Assembly (NCBI RefSeq): GCF_019209905.1
Contig: NZ_JAHUTM010000001.1
Span: 372,001 to 436,000, forward strand
DNA: 64,000 bases
Direction: 5' to 3'
From: Corynebacterium sp. TAE3-ERU12
GTDB lineage: Bacteria > Actinomycetota > Actinomycetes > Mycobacteriales > Mycobacteriaceae
The notes beneath the pieces were generated by a model that saw only the letters and a list, made by a program, of their open reading frames with translations, had not been told where the DNA came from and searched no databases. Positions 16,246 to 24,143 of the stretch are shown one piece after another. Made by a program: the position numbers and the translations under genes. The number at the start of each line of letters is the position of its first letter. Position 1 is the stretch's first letter.

Positions 16246-17151
16246 ATGAGTAGTAAGAACTTCGATAACGAGGCAGCAGGCGTTGGGGACGATCTTGTCT
16301 CCGCCTACGACAATGAGTACAACGACGATTACGTCCCAGAAGCCGAGCTGGCAGAAGAGCCCAAAGATAACGGCAACGGCCTGAATTGGCCCACCGTCGC
16401 TGCGGCCGCCGGTATCGCAGTGCTCGTCGCAGCCCTTATCACCACCATCGGTGTGGTGGGCGCTATCCGCGGGGGCGATTCCGGTAAGGACGCCACCATC
16501 GCGATGTACGAGCAGATGCTCGCCTCGCAGAATGCTGATAACAGCACCAATAATTCCGGCTCCGCCAACCGCGGCCCCTCCGATCGCGCTGACCGCGACC
16601 GTAAGAGCAACCGCAGCTCGGGCCGTAGCTCCAACCAGGGCCGCAGCAATAATGCTGCTAGCGGCACCAACCCGGCCCGTGGTGGTTCCCAGGGTGCTCA
16701 GTCTGCTCAGCAGGACCAGCCGGCCCAGCCCGCTGACAACGATGTCGTCGATGAAGGCAACTACGACGACGGTGGCTCCACCGGCGGCCAGGAACTTGCC
16801 CCGAACTGGGGCCCGGGCAACCTGGATGCTCACCTGCAGCGCATGATGGCGCAGTCCACCTCTGACCAGGAAATCGCTAATGGCCTGGAAGCCGGTAATG
16901 CTGGTGTCCCGGTCATCCGCAGTGTCCAGACCCGACTGAACGCCTTCCGTCTGGTCTACTCCTGGGAACTTGACTACGACAGTGTCTACATCGATGGCGA
17001 CACCCTCTTCGGTGACCTCATCCTGACCTTGTCCGGTTATGGCTCGAAGAATCTCGACCTGCAGTTCTACGATATTGACGCGACTTGGAAGCTCTCCAAT
17101 GAGAGCCTTTGTAAGCTAGCCGAGTCAGCCCGCACCGACTGCCCGGTATAA
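16246..17151 (+). CDS. membrane-anchored secreted protein with MTB12-like C-terminal domain
   Basis: 301 residues, function unknown. An acidic cytoplasmic N-terminus (1-46) is followed by one membrane helix (about 50-74), then a long low-complexity linker rich in Ser, Asn, Arg, Gly and Gln (about 80-195), and a compact C-terminal domain (about 200-301). The C-terminal domain, with repeated D-D strands and the ending TWKLSNESLCKLA, resembles the mycobacterial low-molecular-weight antigen MTB12 type of domain (my pattern recognition, not a search). Topology predicts the linker and domain outside the membrane. It lies between the siderophore receptor and rpsH, in tandem with a second protein of the same layout 33 bases downstream. 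Confidence 0.7.
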   Translation: MSSKNFDNEAAGVGDDLVSAYDNEYNDDYVPEAELAEEPKDNGNGLNWPTVAAAAGIAVLVAALITTIGVVGAIRGGDSGKDATIAMYEQMLASQNADNSTNNSGSANRGPSDRADRDRKSNRSSGRSSNQGRSNNAASGTNPARGGSQGAQSAQQDQPAQPADNDVVDEGNYDDGGSTGGQELAPNWGPGNLDAHLQRMMAQSTSDQEIANGLEAGNAGVPVIRSVQTRLNAFRLVYSWELDYDSVYIDGDTLFGDLILTLSGYGSKNLDLQFYDIDATWKLSNESLCKLAESARTDCPV

Positions 17152-17184
17152 ACCGGTTATTCGCCACACATAGGGAAATAACTC

Positions 17185-18183
17185 ATGAGCGAGTTTGCAC
17201 AGAACGAAGCCACCAACTTCGAAGAGGAAAGCCCTCGCGCTATCCGCCGGCGTGAGCGTGCCCAACGTCGCGCTGAGCGTCGCGCTGCCCGGGGAGATAA
17301 AGGCAAGATTGCTTGGCCGGTCGTGCTGATGGCCGGTGGCGCCTCTGCCGTCGTGTCCTCCCTCGTTGTTTCGGTCGGTGTCGTTGCTACCGCCGCCCGC
17401 GATGCTGGCCCCGACCCGCAGGCGATGTCGATGCTGGTGCAGCAGGTCTCCGAACGATCCGCTGGCCCCGGGGAAGCCCCGGCCAACCGCAGCGCTGCCC
17501 GCAGCAGTGACCGTGGACGGGCCACTTCCGGCAATCGCCGGTCCAACAGCTCGGCGAATAATAAGCGTGGCTCGGTGCGGCAGGCCTCAGCCCGTCCGTC
17601 CAACCGCTCGTCAGGTTCGTCGTCCCGCTCCTCTGGTCGCCCCTCGCGGCCGTCGCCGTCGCGGGGCGGTCGCCCGCCGGCCCCACCAGTCAATAATCCC
17701 GGTGGTAACGGCCCCGGTGGCGGTATTGCTGGCGGTATCGACAATATCCCGGTGATCGGCGATATCGTCGCCCTCATCAAGGGCCTGATCGACCTGATCC
17801 AGAACGGTATTGCCGATGGCGGTAAGCCCGGCGGCGATGCCCCCGGCAATAACGGAGGCGGCAACGGCCCAGGCCCCTTCGGCAGCTCCGGGCGGGAGAC
17901 CCAGCCGACCCAGGCTGAACTGGCCGCAGTGCTCGAAGACGGCGAAGAGGGCATCCCCGCCTTCACCCGCGTCGTGTCGTGCCTGAACGATCTTGAGGTC
18001 CCGATTGAGGACCCGAGCGATAATGCGGCTCCGCTGCCGCTGCCGAATCTGTTCGCCAACCCGGAGGCAGTCAATGGTGCCGATATTCTTCGCATTATCG
18101 TCACCGAGATCACTACCGAGGGCAAGCTCAGCAGCCAGACCCTGGCAGAACTCGACGAACGCAGCGAAGCGCTCTGCCGCTAA
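17185..18183 (+). CDS. membrane-anchored protein with long disordered extracytoplasmic region
   Basis: 332 residues, not recognised. An Arg-rich cytoplasmic segment (20-40, RRRERAQRRAERRAAR) precedes a single membrane helix (about 42-70), then a Ser/Arg/Asn-rich disordered stretch (about 95-165), a Gly/Pro/Asn stretch, a hydrophobic segment IPVIGDIVALIKGLIDLI (about 195-212), another Gly/Asn/Pro stretch, and a folded-looking C-terminus (about 245-332) ending in ...ALCR. It has the same architecture as the preceding gene and both C-termini end in a Cys-containing helix, but I see no convincing alignment of the C-terminal domains. Probably co-transcribed with it. Confidence 0.68.
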   Translation: MSEFAQNEATNFEEESPRAIRRRERAQRRAERRAARGDKGKIAWPVVLMAGGASAVVSSLVVSVGVVATAARDAGPDPQAMSMLVQQVSERSAGPGEAPANRSAARSSDRGRATSGNRRSNSSANNKRGSVRQASARPSNRSSGSSSRSSGRPSRPSPSRGGRPPAPPVNNPGGNGPGGGIAGGIDNIPVIGDIVALIKGLIDLIQNGIADGGKPGGDAPGNNGGGNGPGPFGSSGRETQPTQAELAAVLEDGEEGIPAFTRVVSCLNDLEVPIEDPSDNAAPLPLPNLFANPEAVNGADILRIIVTEITTEGKLSSQTLAELDERSEALCR

Positions 18184-18216
18184 GCGGTAGTAGTTTTCGC
18201 GCCACGAGGCCCGTCA

Positions 18217-18255
18217 CGCCCGGTGTGTCCCAGAAAATCTGGGGCGCACCGGGCG
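18217..18255. terminator. terminator separating the membrane-protein pair from rpsH
   Basis: Long hairpin: CGCCCGGTGTGTCCCAGA pairs with TCTGGGGCGCACCGGGCG (two G-T wobbles) around a 3-base loop, 34 bases after the stop codon. No strong T-run follows. Confidence 0.65.
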
Positions 18256-18295
18256 TTGGCGATAGGGAGCGCAGGCGAGCCGGCGGCACACTTAT

Positions 18296-18325
18296 TTGGT
18301 GTAGAGCCTGCGATTTTGCTAGCGT
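18296..18325 (+). promoter_or_regulatory. probable promoter of the rpsH-rplO operon
   Basis: TTGGTG (18296-18301), 18-base spacer, TAGCGT (18320-18325), matching a sigma-A type promoter. It lies after the terminator and about 225 bases before rpsH. Confidence 0.5.
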
Positions 18326-18550
18326 AGTCAGGTCCCACACAAGGGGGCGTGGTCAGCCATGTCCGTATTGCTGTGGGAGTCATTTGCACAAACTTTGTTA
18401 CAGGCCCCCCGCCTGACAGCGTCCCGTACGTAACAGGGTGGCGAGCCGCCACGGCTATTGAACCGTGGTGGCGCTAAGCAGCCCACAAATCGAGCGGATC
18501 ACGCCTTTGGTGGGTAGGGAACCGTAGCGAGAAAGGAAACGGTCACACAC
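18326..18550 (+). promoter_or_regulatory. long structured 5' leader of rpsH operon
   Basis: Predicted untranslated leader of about 220 bases with no gene. It can fold into several stems: TGTTAC (18396-18401) with GTAACA (18430-18435) enclosing AGGC/GCCT; and GCCGCCACGG (18445-18454) with CCGTGGTGGC (18463-18472) around an 8-base loop. Such leaders commonly bind a ribosomal protein of the operon (S8 in E. coli spc), but I cannot identify the motif. GAAAGGAAAC near 18532 supplies the ribosome site. Confidence 0.45.
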
Positions 18551-18949
18551 ATGACCATGACTGACCCCATCGCCGACATGCTGTCGCGCGTGCGTAACGC
18601 TAATAACGCGTTCCACGACAGCGTGTCGATGCCGTCCTCGAAGCTCAAGGCGAATATCGCCGAGATCCTCAAGCAGGAGGGCTACATCGAGGACTACACC
18701 GTCGAAGACGCCAAGGTCGGCAAGACCTTGAGCCTCACCCTGAAGTACGGCCCTTCCCGGGAGCGTTCCATCGCTGGCGTGCGCCGCGTCTCCAAGCCGG
18801 GTCTGCGCGTGTACGCCAAGTCCACCAACCTGCCGAAGGTCCTTGGCGGCCTGGGCGTGGCCATTATTTCCACGTCCCAGGGCCTGCTGACTGACCGTCA
18901 GGCCACCGAGAAGAAGGTGGGCGGGGAAGTCCTCGCCTACGTCTGGTAA
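18551..18949 (+). CDS. rpsH: 30S ribosomal protein S8
   Basis: 132-residue S8, which binds the central domain of 16S rRNA. It begins [20 protein letters not shown], the invariant S8 start, and ends with [12 protein letters not shown] and GGEVLAYVW. Full length for actinobacteria. It is the first gene of this ribosomal run; its usual upstream neighbours (rplN, rplX, rplE) are not in the window, being separated by siderophore cluster 1. Confidence 0.98.
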   Translation: MTMTDPIADMLSRVRNANNAFHDSVSMPSSKLKANIAEILKQEGYIEDYTVEDAKVGKTLSLTLKYGPSRERSIAGVRRVSKPGLRVYAKSTNLPKVLGGLGVAIISTSQGLLTDRQATEKKVGGEVLAYVW

Positions 18950-18961
18950 GGGGGAGCACAC

Positions 18962-19498
18962 ATGTCGCGTATCGGCAATAACCCCATCACGATCCCGAAC
19001 AACGTCACCGTCAATATCGACGGCCAGGATGTTGCAGTCAAGGGTCCCAAGGGCGAACTGTCCACCTCCATTCCGGCTCCGATTACGGCGTCGGTTGAGG
19101 ACAACCAGGTTGTTGTCGTCCGCCCGGACGACAACCGCAAGAACCGTTCCCTGCATGGTCTGTCCCGGTCGCTGATCAACAACTGCGTTGTCGGCGTCAC
19201 CGAGGGCTACAAGATCAAGATGGAAATCTTCGGCGTGGGCTACCGCGTCCAGAAGAAGGGCTCGGACCTTGAGTTCGCTCTGGGTTACTCCCACCCCATC
19301 CTGATTAAGGCTCCTGAGGGAATCACCTTCGAGGTTGACGGCACCACCAAGCTGTCCATCGAAGGCATCGACAAGCAGCAGGTTGGGCAGATCGCCGCCA
19401 ATATTCGTCGTCTGCGGAAGGACGACCCCTACAAGGGCAAGGGCATCCGCTACGAAGGCGAGCAGATCCGCCGCAAGGTCGGAAAGACGGGTAAGTAA
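18962..19498 (+). CDS. rplF: 50S ribosomal protein L6
   Basis: 178-residue L6, standard length. Start MSRIGNNPI, internal KGPKGELS, and the C-terminal signature [24 protein letters not shown] (DPYKGKGI, then GKTGK). GGGGGAG precedes the ATG. Its stop shares one base with the start of rplR. Confidence 0.98.
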   Translation: MSRIGNNPITIPNNVTVNIDGQDVAVKGPKGELSTSIPAPITASVEDNQVVVVRPDDNRKNRSLHGLSRSLINNCVVGVTEGYKIKMEIFGVGYRVQKKGSDLEFALGYSHPILIKAPEGITFEVDGTTKLSIEGIDKQQVGQIAANIRRLRKDDPYKGKGIRYEGEQIRRKVGKTGK

Positions 19499-19896
19499 TG
19501 AGCAACAACGAAAACAAGCGACTTCCGGTCGGTCGGGACATCTCCACGCGTCGTCGCGTCGCTCGTGCCCGTCGGCACGCGCGTCTGCGCAAGCGTATCC
19601 GTGGCACCGCCGAGGTCCCGCGCCTCGTCGTGCACCGTTCCTCCCGCCACATCTCCGCGCAGATCATCGACGACACCGTCGGTCGTACCCTGGTTGCCGC
19701 CTCCACTGTGGAGCCGGCCTTCCGGGATCTCGACGGTGACAAGAAGACCCGCGGCGCCAAGGTCGGCGAAGCTATCGCCACCCGCGCCAAGGAAGCCGGT
19801 ATCGAGCAGGTCGTCTTCGACCGTGGTGGCTACCAGTACCACGGCCGCGTCGCCGCTCTGGCTGAGGCCGCCCGTGAAGGTGGTCTGAAGTTCTAA
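19498..19896 (+). CDS. rplR: 50S ribosomal protein L18
   Basis: 132-residue L18, which binds 5S rRNA. Seen: [39 protein letters not shown], and [20 protein letters not shown] followed by GGLKF. Translationally coupled to rplF (TAATG). Confidence 0.98.
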   Translation: MSNNENKRLPVGRDISTRRRVARARRHARLRKRIRGTAEVPRLVVHRSSRHISAQIIDDTVGRTLVAASTVEPAFRDLDGDKKTRGAKVGEAIATRAKEAGIEQVVFDRGGYQYHGRVAALAEAAREGGLKF

Positions 19897-19933
19897 TGAT
19901 CCGCACTGAGAACTCCAACGGAAGGAACGCGTA

Positions 19934-20548
19934 ATGTCTGAACGCGAACAGCGCGATGGCGGACGTGGCTCCGCCGGTAACAACAACCGCCGTGGCGGCG
20001 GCCGCGATAACCGCCGCCAGCAGGACGAGCGCTCGCAGTACATCGAGCGTGTCGTCACCATCAACCGAGTTTCCAAGGTCGTCAAGGGCGGCCGCCGCTT
20101 CAGCTTCACCGCTCTCGTCATCGTTGGCGACGGCGAAGGCATGGTCGGCGTCGGCTACGGCAAGGCCAAGGAAGTTCCCGCCGCTATCCAGAAGGGTGCC
20201 GAAGAGGCTCGCAAGAACTTCTTCCGCGTCCCGATGATCGCCGGCACCATCACCCACCCGGTCCAGGGCGAAGCCGCAGCTGGCGTTGTCATGCTGCGTC
20301 CGGCCGCCCCCGGTACCGGTGTTATCGCTGGTGGCGCCGTCCGCCCGGTGCTTGAGTGCGCCGGCCTGCAGGACGTGCTGTCGAAGTCCCTCGGCTCCGA
20401 CAATGCGATCAACGTCGTCCACGCCACCGTGGATGCCCTCAAGCAGCTGGTGCGCCCCGAAGAGGTCGCCGCTCGTCGCGGTAAGACCGTCGAAGAGGTC
20501 GCCCCGGCCGGTATGCTGCGCGCACGCGCGGCTGGACAGGGAGCGTGA
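19934..20548 (+). CDS. rpsE: 30S ribosomal protein S5
   Basis: 204-residue S5. The N-terminal 30 residues are a Gly/Arg/Asn/Gln-rich extension common in actinobacteria; the body shows [35 protein letters not shown] and [11 protein letters not shown]. It acts in decoding accuracy on the small subunit. GGAAGGAACGC precedes the start. Confidence 0.98.
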   Translation: MSEREQRDGGRGSAGNNNRRGGGRDNRRQQDERSQYIERVVTINRVSKVVKGGRRFSFTALVIVGDGEGMVGVGYGKAKEVPAAIQKGAEEARKNFFRVPMIAGTITHPVQGEAAAGVVMLRPAAPGTGVIAGGAVRPVLECAGLQDVLSKSLGSDNAINVVHATVDALKQLVRPEEVAARRGKTVEEVAPAGMLRARAAGQGA

Positions 20549-20553
20549 GAGTA

Positions 20554-20739
20554 ATGGCTCTGAAGATCACCCAGACCCGTGGCACCGCGGGCTGCAAGCA
20601 GAAGCAGAAGGACTCGCTGCGCTCCCTCGGCCTGAAGCGTATTCACCAGACTGTCGAGCACCCGGATACTCCGGCAGTGCGCGGCCAGCTCCTGGTTGTG
20701 CGCCACATGGTCGAGGTCGAAGAAGTAGCGGGGGAGTAG
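20554..20739 (+). CDS. rpmD: 50S ribosomal protein L30
   Basis: 61-residue L30 ([19 protein letters not shown], then [23 protein letters not shown]). The first ATG of the frame proper is at 20554, five bases after the rpsE stop; an upstream GTG at 20545 would overlap rpsE and is less likely. Confidence 0.96.
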   Translation: MALKITQTRGTAGCKQKQKDSLRSLGLKRIHQTVEHPDTPAVRGQLLVVRHMVEVEEVAGE

Positions 20740-20745
20740 GTAAAT

Positions 20746-21192
20746 ATGAGCGATCCCATCAAGCTGCATAATCTCGCACCGGCCCCGGGCTCTAAGAAGG
20801 ACAAGACCCGCGTTGGCCGCGGTGAAGCGTCCAAGGGTAAGACCGCCGGTCGCGGTACCAAGGGCACCAAGGCCCGCAAGCAGGTTTCGGCCGCATTCGA
20901 AGGCGGCCAGATGCCGCTGCACATGCGCCTGCCGAAGCTCAAGGGCTTCAAGAACCCGGCCAAGGTGACCTTCGCGGTCGTCAACGTCGGCGACCTGGGC
21001 AAGCTGTTCCCCGAAGGTGGCGACGTCACCATCGAGGACCTCGTTGCCAAGGGCGCTGTGCGCAAGAACCAGCCGGTGAAGATTCTCGGCAACGGCGAAA
21101 TCGACGTTGCTGTCAATGTCACCGCCAATAAGTTCTCCGGCTCCGCGAAGTCGAAGATTGAGGCCGCCGGCGGTTCCGCCACCGAGGCCTAA
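20746..21192 (+). CDS. rplO: 50S ribosomal protein L15
   Basis: 148-residue L15: [52 protein letters not shown]. Last gene of the rpsH run; instead of continuing into secY, the operon ends in a strong terminator 35 bases later and secY appears 32 kb downstream. Confidence 0.98.
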   Translation: MSDPIKLHNLAPAPGSKKDKTRVGRGEASKGKTAGRGTKGTKARKQVSAAFEGGQMPLHMRLPKLKGFKNPAKVTFAVVNVGDLGKLFPEGGDVTIEDLVAKGAVRKNQPVKILGNGEIDVAVNVTANKFSGSAKSKIEAAGGSATEA

Positions 21193-21226
21193 AGTCTCAA
21201 ACGGTCGCTATTCACGCGGCTGTGCG

Positions 21227-21265
21227 AAAACCCGCTGTCTCCCGATATGGGAGACAGCGGGTTTT
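21227..21265. terminator. strong terminator after rplO (bidirectional)
   Basis: 17-base perfect stem AAAACCCGCTGTCTCCC with its complement around a 5-base loop, giving a T-run on both strands. It ends the ribosomal operon and also the minus-strand gene at 21284-21475. Confidence 0.93.
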
Positions 21266-21283
21266 GTGTGTCTTGAGTGCCCG

Positions 21284-21475
21284 CTAGGACTGCTTACCTT
21301 CCTGATAAAGCGAGCAGGACTGCACTGCCATTAGCGCGAAAATAGCCCAGTAGAGGCCGGTGGACTGGTCATGCGTTGGACCCCAGTACAGGGCGCCGAA
21401 GAGAGTAACTGCCGCAACGGCAATGGAAAGCCCAAGTGTTACTGAGCGGGGTGTGGCGTTAATCCCTTTATCCAT
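21284..21475 (-). CDS. small two-helix membrane protein, unknown
   Basis: 63 residues with two hydrophobic segments (about 13-31 and 41-56) joined by a short polar loop. No recognisable family. AAGGA lies about 10 bases before the ATG at 21475. It is 83 bases downstream of the iron-regulated lipoprotein gene in the same direction and may be co-transcribed with it. Confidence 0.55.
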   Translation of the reverse strand: MDKGINATPRSVTLGLSIAVAAVTLFGALYWGPTHDQSTGLYWAIFALMAVQSCSLYQEGKQS

Positions 21476-21558
21476 GGTGAGTTCATCCTTTGCGGGCTAG
21501 TCGGGAAACCTGCAGGCGGAGACCATGCAGTCGTCGAATGAGAACCGTCGTATAGTGG

Positions 21559-22041
21559 CTATTCCACCACCACCGGAATCTCCACAATGTTGCCGAAACC
21601 TTCGACATGGTCGCCGAACAGCTTTATCACACAAGCATCGGAAGTACAGTCGACGGAGCGCCCACTCGAGCTGACTGTAAGTGTCGACGAAATCGTTCCG
21701 TCCTCGGAGATGCCCTCCGGAGCGCCGTCATTACGGAACCACTTCTGCGTCTTGCCGTCCTGGCGCCCCGCACACTCAGCGCAGGGTTTATCCGGGTTCA
21801 TCTTTGCACGACAAATTCCAAGGTAATAGCCAGAATTTGGGTCAAGTCCGGTGGCCTTCACGCTAATCTCTTCGCCCTCACTGAGGCCCTCAGAGCGCTC
21901 TACTGTCAAAGTTATGCCCTCTGGGGTTGTTGCGGTGACCGGTTCCCCGTCCCTGTCGCCGATCGAGCAGGATGCTGTCGGCAGTATCGACATAAACGCC
22001 AGTGCTGCTGCGGTGAATCGAAGTCGGTAGCTGAAGTGCAT
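21559..22041 (-). CDS. lipoprotein with neocarzinostatin-like immunoglobulin fold, iron-box controlled
   Basis: 160 residues. Signal peptide with a lipobox ending TASC (Cys25). The mature part reads like the neocarzinostatin/macromomycin family: TLTVERSEGLSEGEEISVKA, GLDPNSGYYLGICR, then STLTV and a closing VDCTSDACVIKLFGD, with Cys pairs placed for the two family disulfides. Those proteins bind small aromatic ligands in a beta-sandwich cleft; here the protein would be tethered outside the membrane. A good DtxR box sits at 22063-22081, just upstream, with TAATAT as a likely -10, so it should be made under iron limitation. Possible roles are siderophore or haem capture; this is inference. The ribosome site is poor. 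Confidence 0.72.
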   Translation of the reverse strand: MHFSYRLRFTAAALAFMSILPTASCSIGDRDGEPVTATTPEGITLTVERSEGLSEGEEISVKATGLDPNSGYYLGICRAKMNPDKPCAECAGRQDGKTQKWFRNDGAPEGISEDGTISSTLTVSSSGRSVDCTSDACVIKLFGDHVEGFGNIVEIPVVVE

Positions 22042-22062
22042 GTTCGGAGAATAACATGAATA

Positions 22063-22081
22063 TTAGGTGAGGCTAACTACA
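22063..22081. promoter_or_regulatory. DtxR iron box upstream of lipoprotein gene
   Basis: TTAGGTGAGGCTAACTACA matches TWAGGTWAGSCTWACCTWA at 15 of 19 positions, including the whole TTAGGT half and the GGCTAAC core. It begins 22 bases upstream of the lipoprotein ATG and overlaps its likely -10. Confidence 0.72.
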
Positions 22082-22441
22082 AAGCGTTCGATACGTGGGC
22101 TATATGAGCGCTTCGCCTTCGTTGTAACTGTGACTTCACGGTATGCACTACCGAGGCATCGCACCTTATCGGTGCCTTCCAGTACGGCGGATACATAAAA
22201 TCTGGCAATCATCGAAGCTGGCTCAAAAATCTCGGCGGTTGGTGTTGCTGGTGTGAGTTGAGCAGCTCAAAGTAAGTGTTGTTCTGCTGAGGGCCTAGCT
22301 TTGGCTTCCGCGTGGAGGAATGCGGGGGCTGGCCCAGAGGATGAGTTGGTGCGTGTCCGCCCCCAGAAACCAGGCCCGGTGGCGAGTTCTTTCAGGTGGT
22401 TCCTGTTTGTAGTGCATGCGGCTCGGTGAGGGAGAGCGTAC
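22082..22441. other. gene-free stretch with no recognised function
   Basis: About 360 bases between the iron box and the acyltransferase terminator. I found no frame with a plausible start and ribosome site, no tRNA and no transposase relic. Base composition is more mixed than in the ribosomal genes. It may be decayed DNA from the insertion event. Confidence 0.4.
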
Positions 22442-22464
22442 CGAAGGACTGCTTCTGTCCTTCG
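22442..22464 (-). terminator. hairpin after acyltransferase gene
   Basis: CGAAGGAC, 7-base loop, GTCCTTCG, 3 bases after the minus-strand stop codon. The stem is perfect but there is no T-run. Confidence 0.45.
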
Positions 22465-22467
22465 TAA

Positions 22468-23088
22468 TTAAGTGTCGTCGTCATTCCAGCTATCGCGGTT
22501 GACGAGCCAGAGAATGATTGTTCGATTATTACGTACGGCTACGGTGCGCCTGGTGGTTACCCCCGCCTTCTCTAGGGCTCGATGGACCCGAGGGTTTCGG
22601 TGGTCTGGATCGGCGGCGAGAGTATTGCACTGCGGATCGGCGGCGAACAGCTTGTCGATGAGATCCTTAATGAAGGGAGGGAACAATCCGCGGCCAAGGA
22701 GATCCAGCTCTGCGACCGCAATATGACAGGCGAGGTCATGCGGTTTAGAGGGATAGAAAGCGCCGATTTCGTCCCGGTGGGATCGGTAGATTTCGAGGTA
22801 GCCCACTTCCCGTCCTGCATAGCCTAGGATGCAGGGACTGGAGTAGGTTCCCGCAATCCTGGCCCGGGCGTCCTCCCGCCAGCGTTCCTCCGACCAGGGC
22901 TGTTCCCAGGACTCTGCCAGATGTGGTCGTTGCATCCACTCCGATATGAGCTGAGGATCGGTACCCTCCGGGTTGACGCGACGAAGTGTCATACCTCCGA
23001 CCAAGGGCGGAATCGGGGGTGGAGTATCCAGGATCGAATCCGGAGGCAAATCCGTCCGGAGCCGGGGCAAGGTCTGGAGTATGTGCAT
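22468..23088 (-). CDS. siderophore acyltransferase, IucB/RhbD/MbtK-type GNAT
   Basis: 206-residue paralogue of the acyltransferase at 14136-14846, sharing MQRPHLAESWE, AGTYSSPCIL, VGYLEIYRSHRDEIGAFYP and HDLACHIAVAE. In mycobactin-type pathways MbtK of this family acylates the lysine side chain. No N-hydroxylase gene is visible in cluster 2, so the acceptor could be an unhydroxylated amine or the hydroxylase lies elsewhere. GAGAGA precedes the ATG. It diverges from the permease gene at 23121 with only 32 bases between, and an iron box (23134-23152) lies 46 bases upstream of its start. Confidence 0.82.
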   Translation of the reverse strand: MHILQTLPRLRTDLPPDSILDTPPPIPPLVGGMTLRRVNPEGTDPQLISEWMQRPHLAESWEQPWSEERWREDARARIAGTYSSPCILGYAGREVGYLEIYRSHRDEIGAFYPSKPHDLACHIAVAELDLLGRGLFPPFIKDLIDKLFAADPQCNTLAADPDHRNPRVHRALEKAGVTTRRTVAVRNNRTIILWLVNRDSWNDDDT

Positions 23089-23120
23089 CTTATTGATCTC
23101 TCGTTCACCCAGGAGACATT

Positions 23121-24143
23121 ATGACCGGTAAGTTTAGGGCAAGCTTGCCTAAATGGCACGGGCGTGTTTTTGGTTTGCGCGATGTGCTCGTATTCGGTTT
23201 TTTATTGGTAGGGGTCGTGGTAGTCGTCCTGTTGAGCTTGATGTTCGGTGCGGCTCCAGTGTCGCTGCAGACAGTTTGGCGGGTATTTCTGGATACTGCC
23301 CCCGGCGGCGTAGAGCAGGTAATAGTGCTGGAAATGCGCTTGCCCAGGACCATCATCGCGGCTATCACCGGTTCAGCGCTCGCGATGGCCGGAGTGATCC
23401 TCCAAGCGTTGATCCGCAATCCGCTCGCTGATCCTGGTCTGCTCGGCGTTAACGCGGGAGCCTCCTGTGCAGTTGCCGCCGCGGCGGCAGTCGGTGTCGC
23501 AGATCCTGGGCGCCAGGTGTGGTGGTCGCTCATCGGCGCCTTCCTGGTTTCCGCTTTAGTTGTTTGGCTGGGATCACTGTCCCCGGTGCAGCTTCTGCTG
23601 GTAGGAGTAGCTATCACGGCGATACTGACCGGTATCACCACCGCGCTTACGCTCATCGTTCCGCGAGCTTTTGACCTGATGCGCGGATGGGTCGTCGGTG
23701 CGTTAGATAGCCGGGGAACGGAGGTCATCGGTGTCACTGGTGTAGCCGTCGCGCTGGGTATGGTCCTGGCATGGATTAGCGCCCGTGGGCTGGCCGCATT
23801 GCAGCTTGGCGAGGACTCCGCGGTTTCCCTGGGAGTACGCGTCCGGAGGACCCGCTTTCTCGTTGTGACCTCGGTAGCGCTGCTAGCGGGTGGAGCTACC
23901 GCTGCTGCCGGTCCGGTAGCTTTTCTCGGACTGCTCATGGCGCATCTAGCGCGGGCGCTGGTCGGTCCAGATCCCCGCAGGATGATGCCCGTCGCCATTG
24001 TGGGTGGACCTATCCTGCTGCTGTTAGCAGATATAATCGGCCGGTTTATTGTGCAGCCCGCAGAAATGCCTGCGGGACTCATGGTTGCCTTCCTGGGGGG
24101 ACCCCTGCTTGTCATGCTTGTCCTGAGGAAGGGAGTCCGATGA
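23121..24143 (+). CDS. FecCD-family ferric-siderophore permease
   Basis: 340-residue permease of a second importer, with EMRLPRTIIAAITGSALAMAG, IRNPLADPGLLGVNAGAS and GPVAFLGLLMAHLARALVG. GGAGA precedes the ATG. Unusually, an iron-box match lies inside codons 5-11 of this gene. The next permease overlaps by 4 bases (ATGA); the ATPase and receptor that complete the importer are at 33868 and 52036. Confidence 0.93.
   Translation: MTGKFRASLPKWHGRVFGLRDVLVFGFLLVGVVVVVLLSLMFGAAPVSLQTVWRVFLDTAPGGVEQVIVLEMRLPRTIIAAITGSALAMAGVILQALIRNPLADPGLLGVNAGASCAVAAAAAVGVADPGRQVWWSLIGAFLVSALVVWLGSLSPVQLLLVGVAITAILTGITTALTLIVPRAFDLMRGWVVGALDSRGTEVIGVTGVAVALGMVLAWISARGLAALQLGEDSAVSLGVRVRRTRFLVVTSVALLAGGATAAAGPVAFLGLLMAHLARALVGPDPRRMMPVAIVGGPILLLLADIIGRFIVQPAEMPAGLMVAFLGGPLLVMLVLRKGVR
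23134..23152. promoter_or_regulatory. DtxR iron box overlapping the start of the permease gene
   Basis: TTAGGGCAAGCTTGCCTAA matches the consensus at 15 of 19 positions and is largely palindromic (GGCAAGCTTGCC core). It sits 14-32 bases inside the permease coding region and 46-64 bases upstream of the divergent acyltransferase start. Confidence 0.65.
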
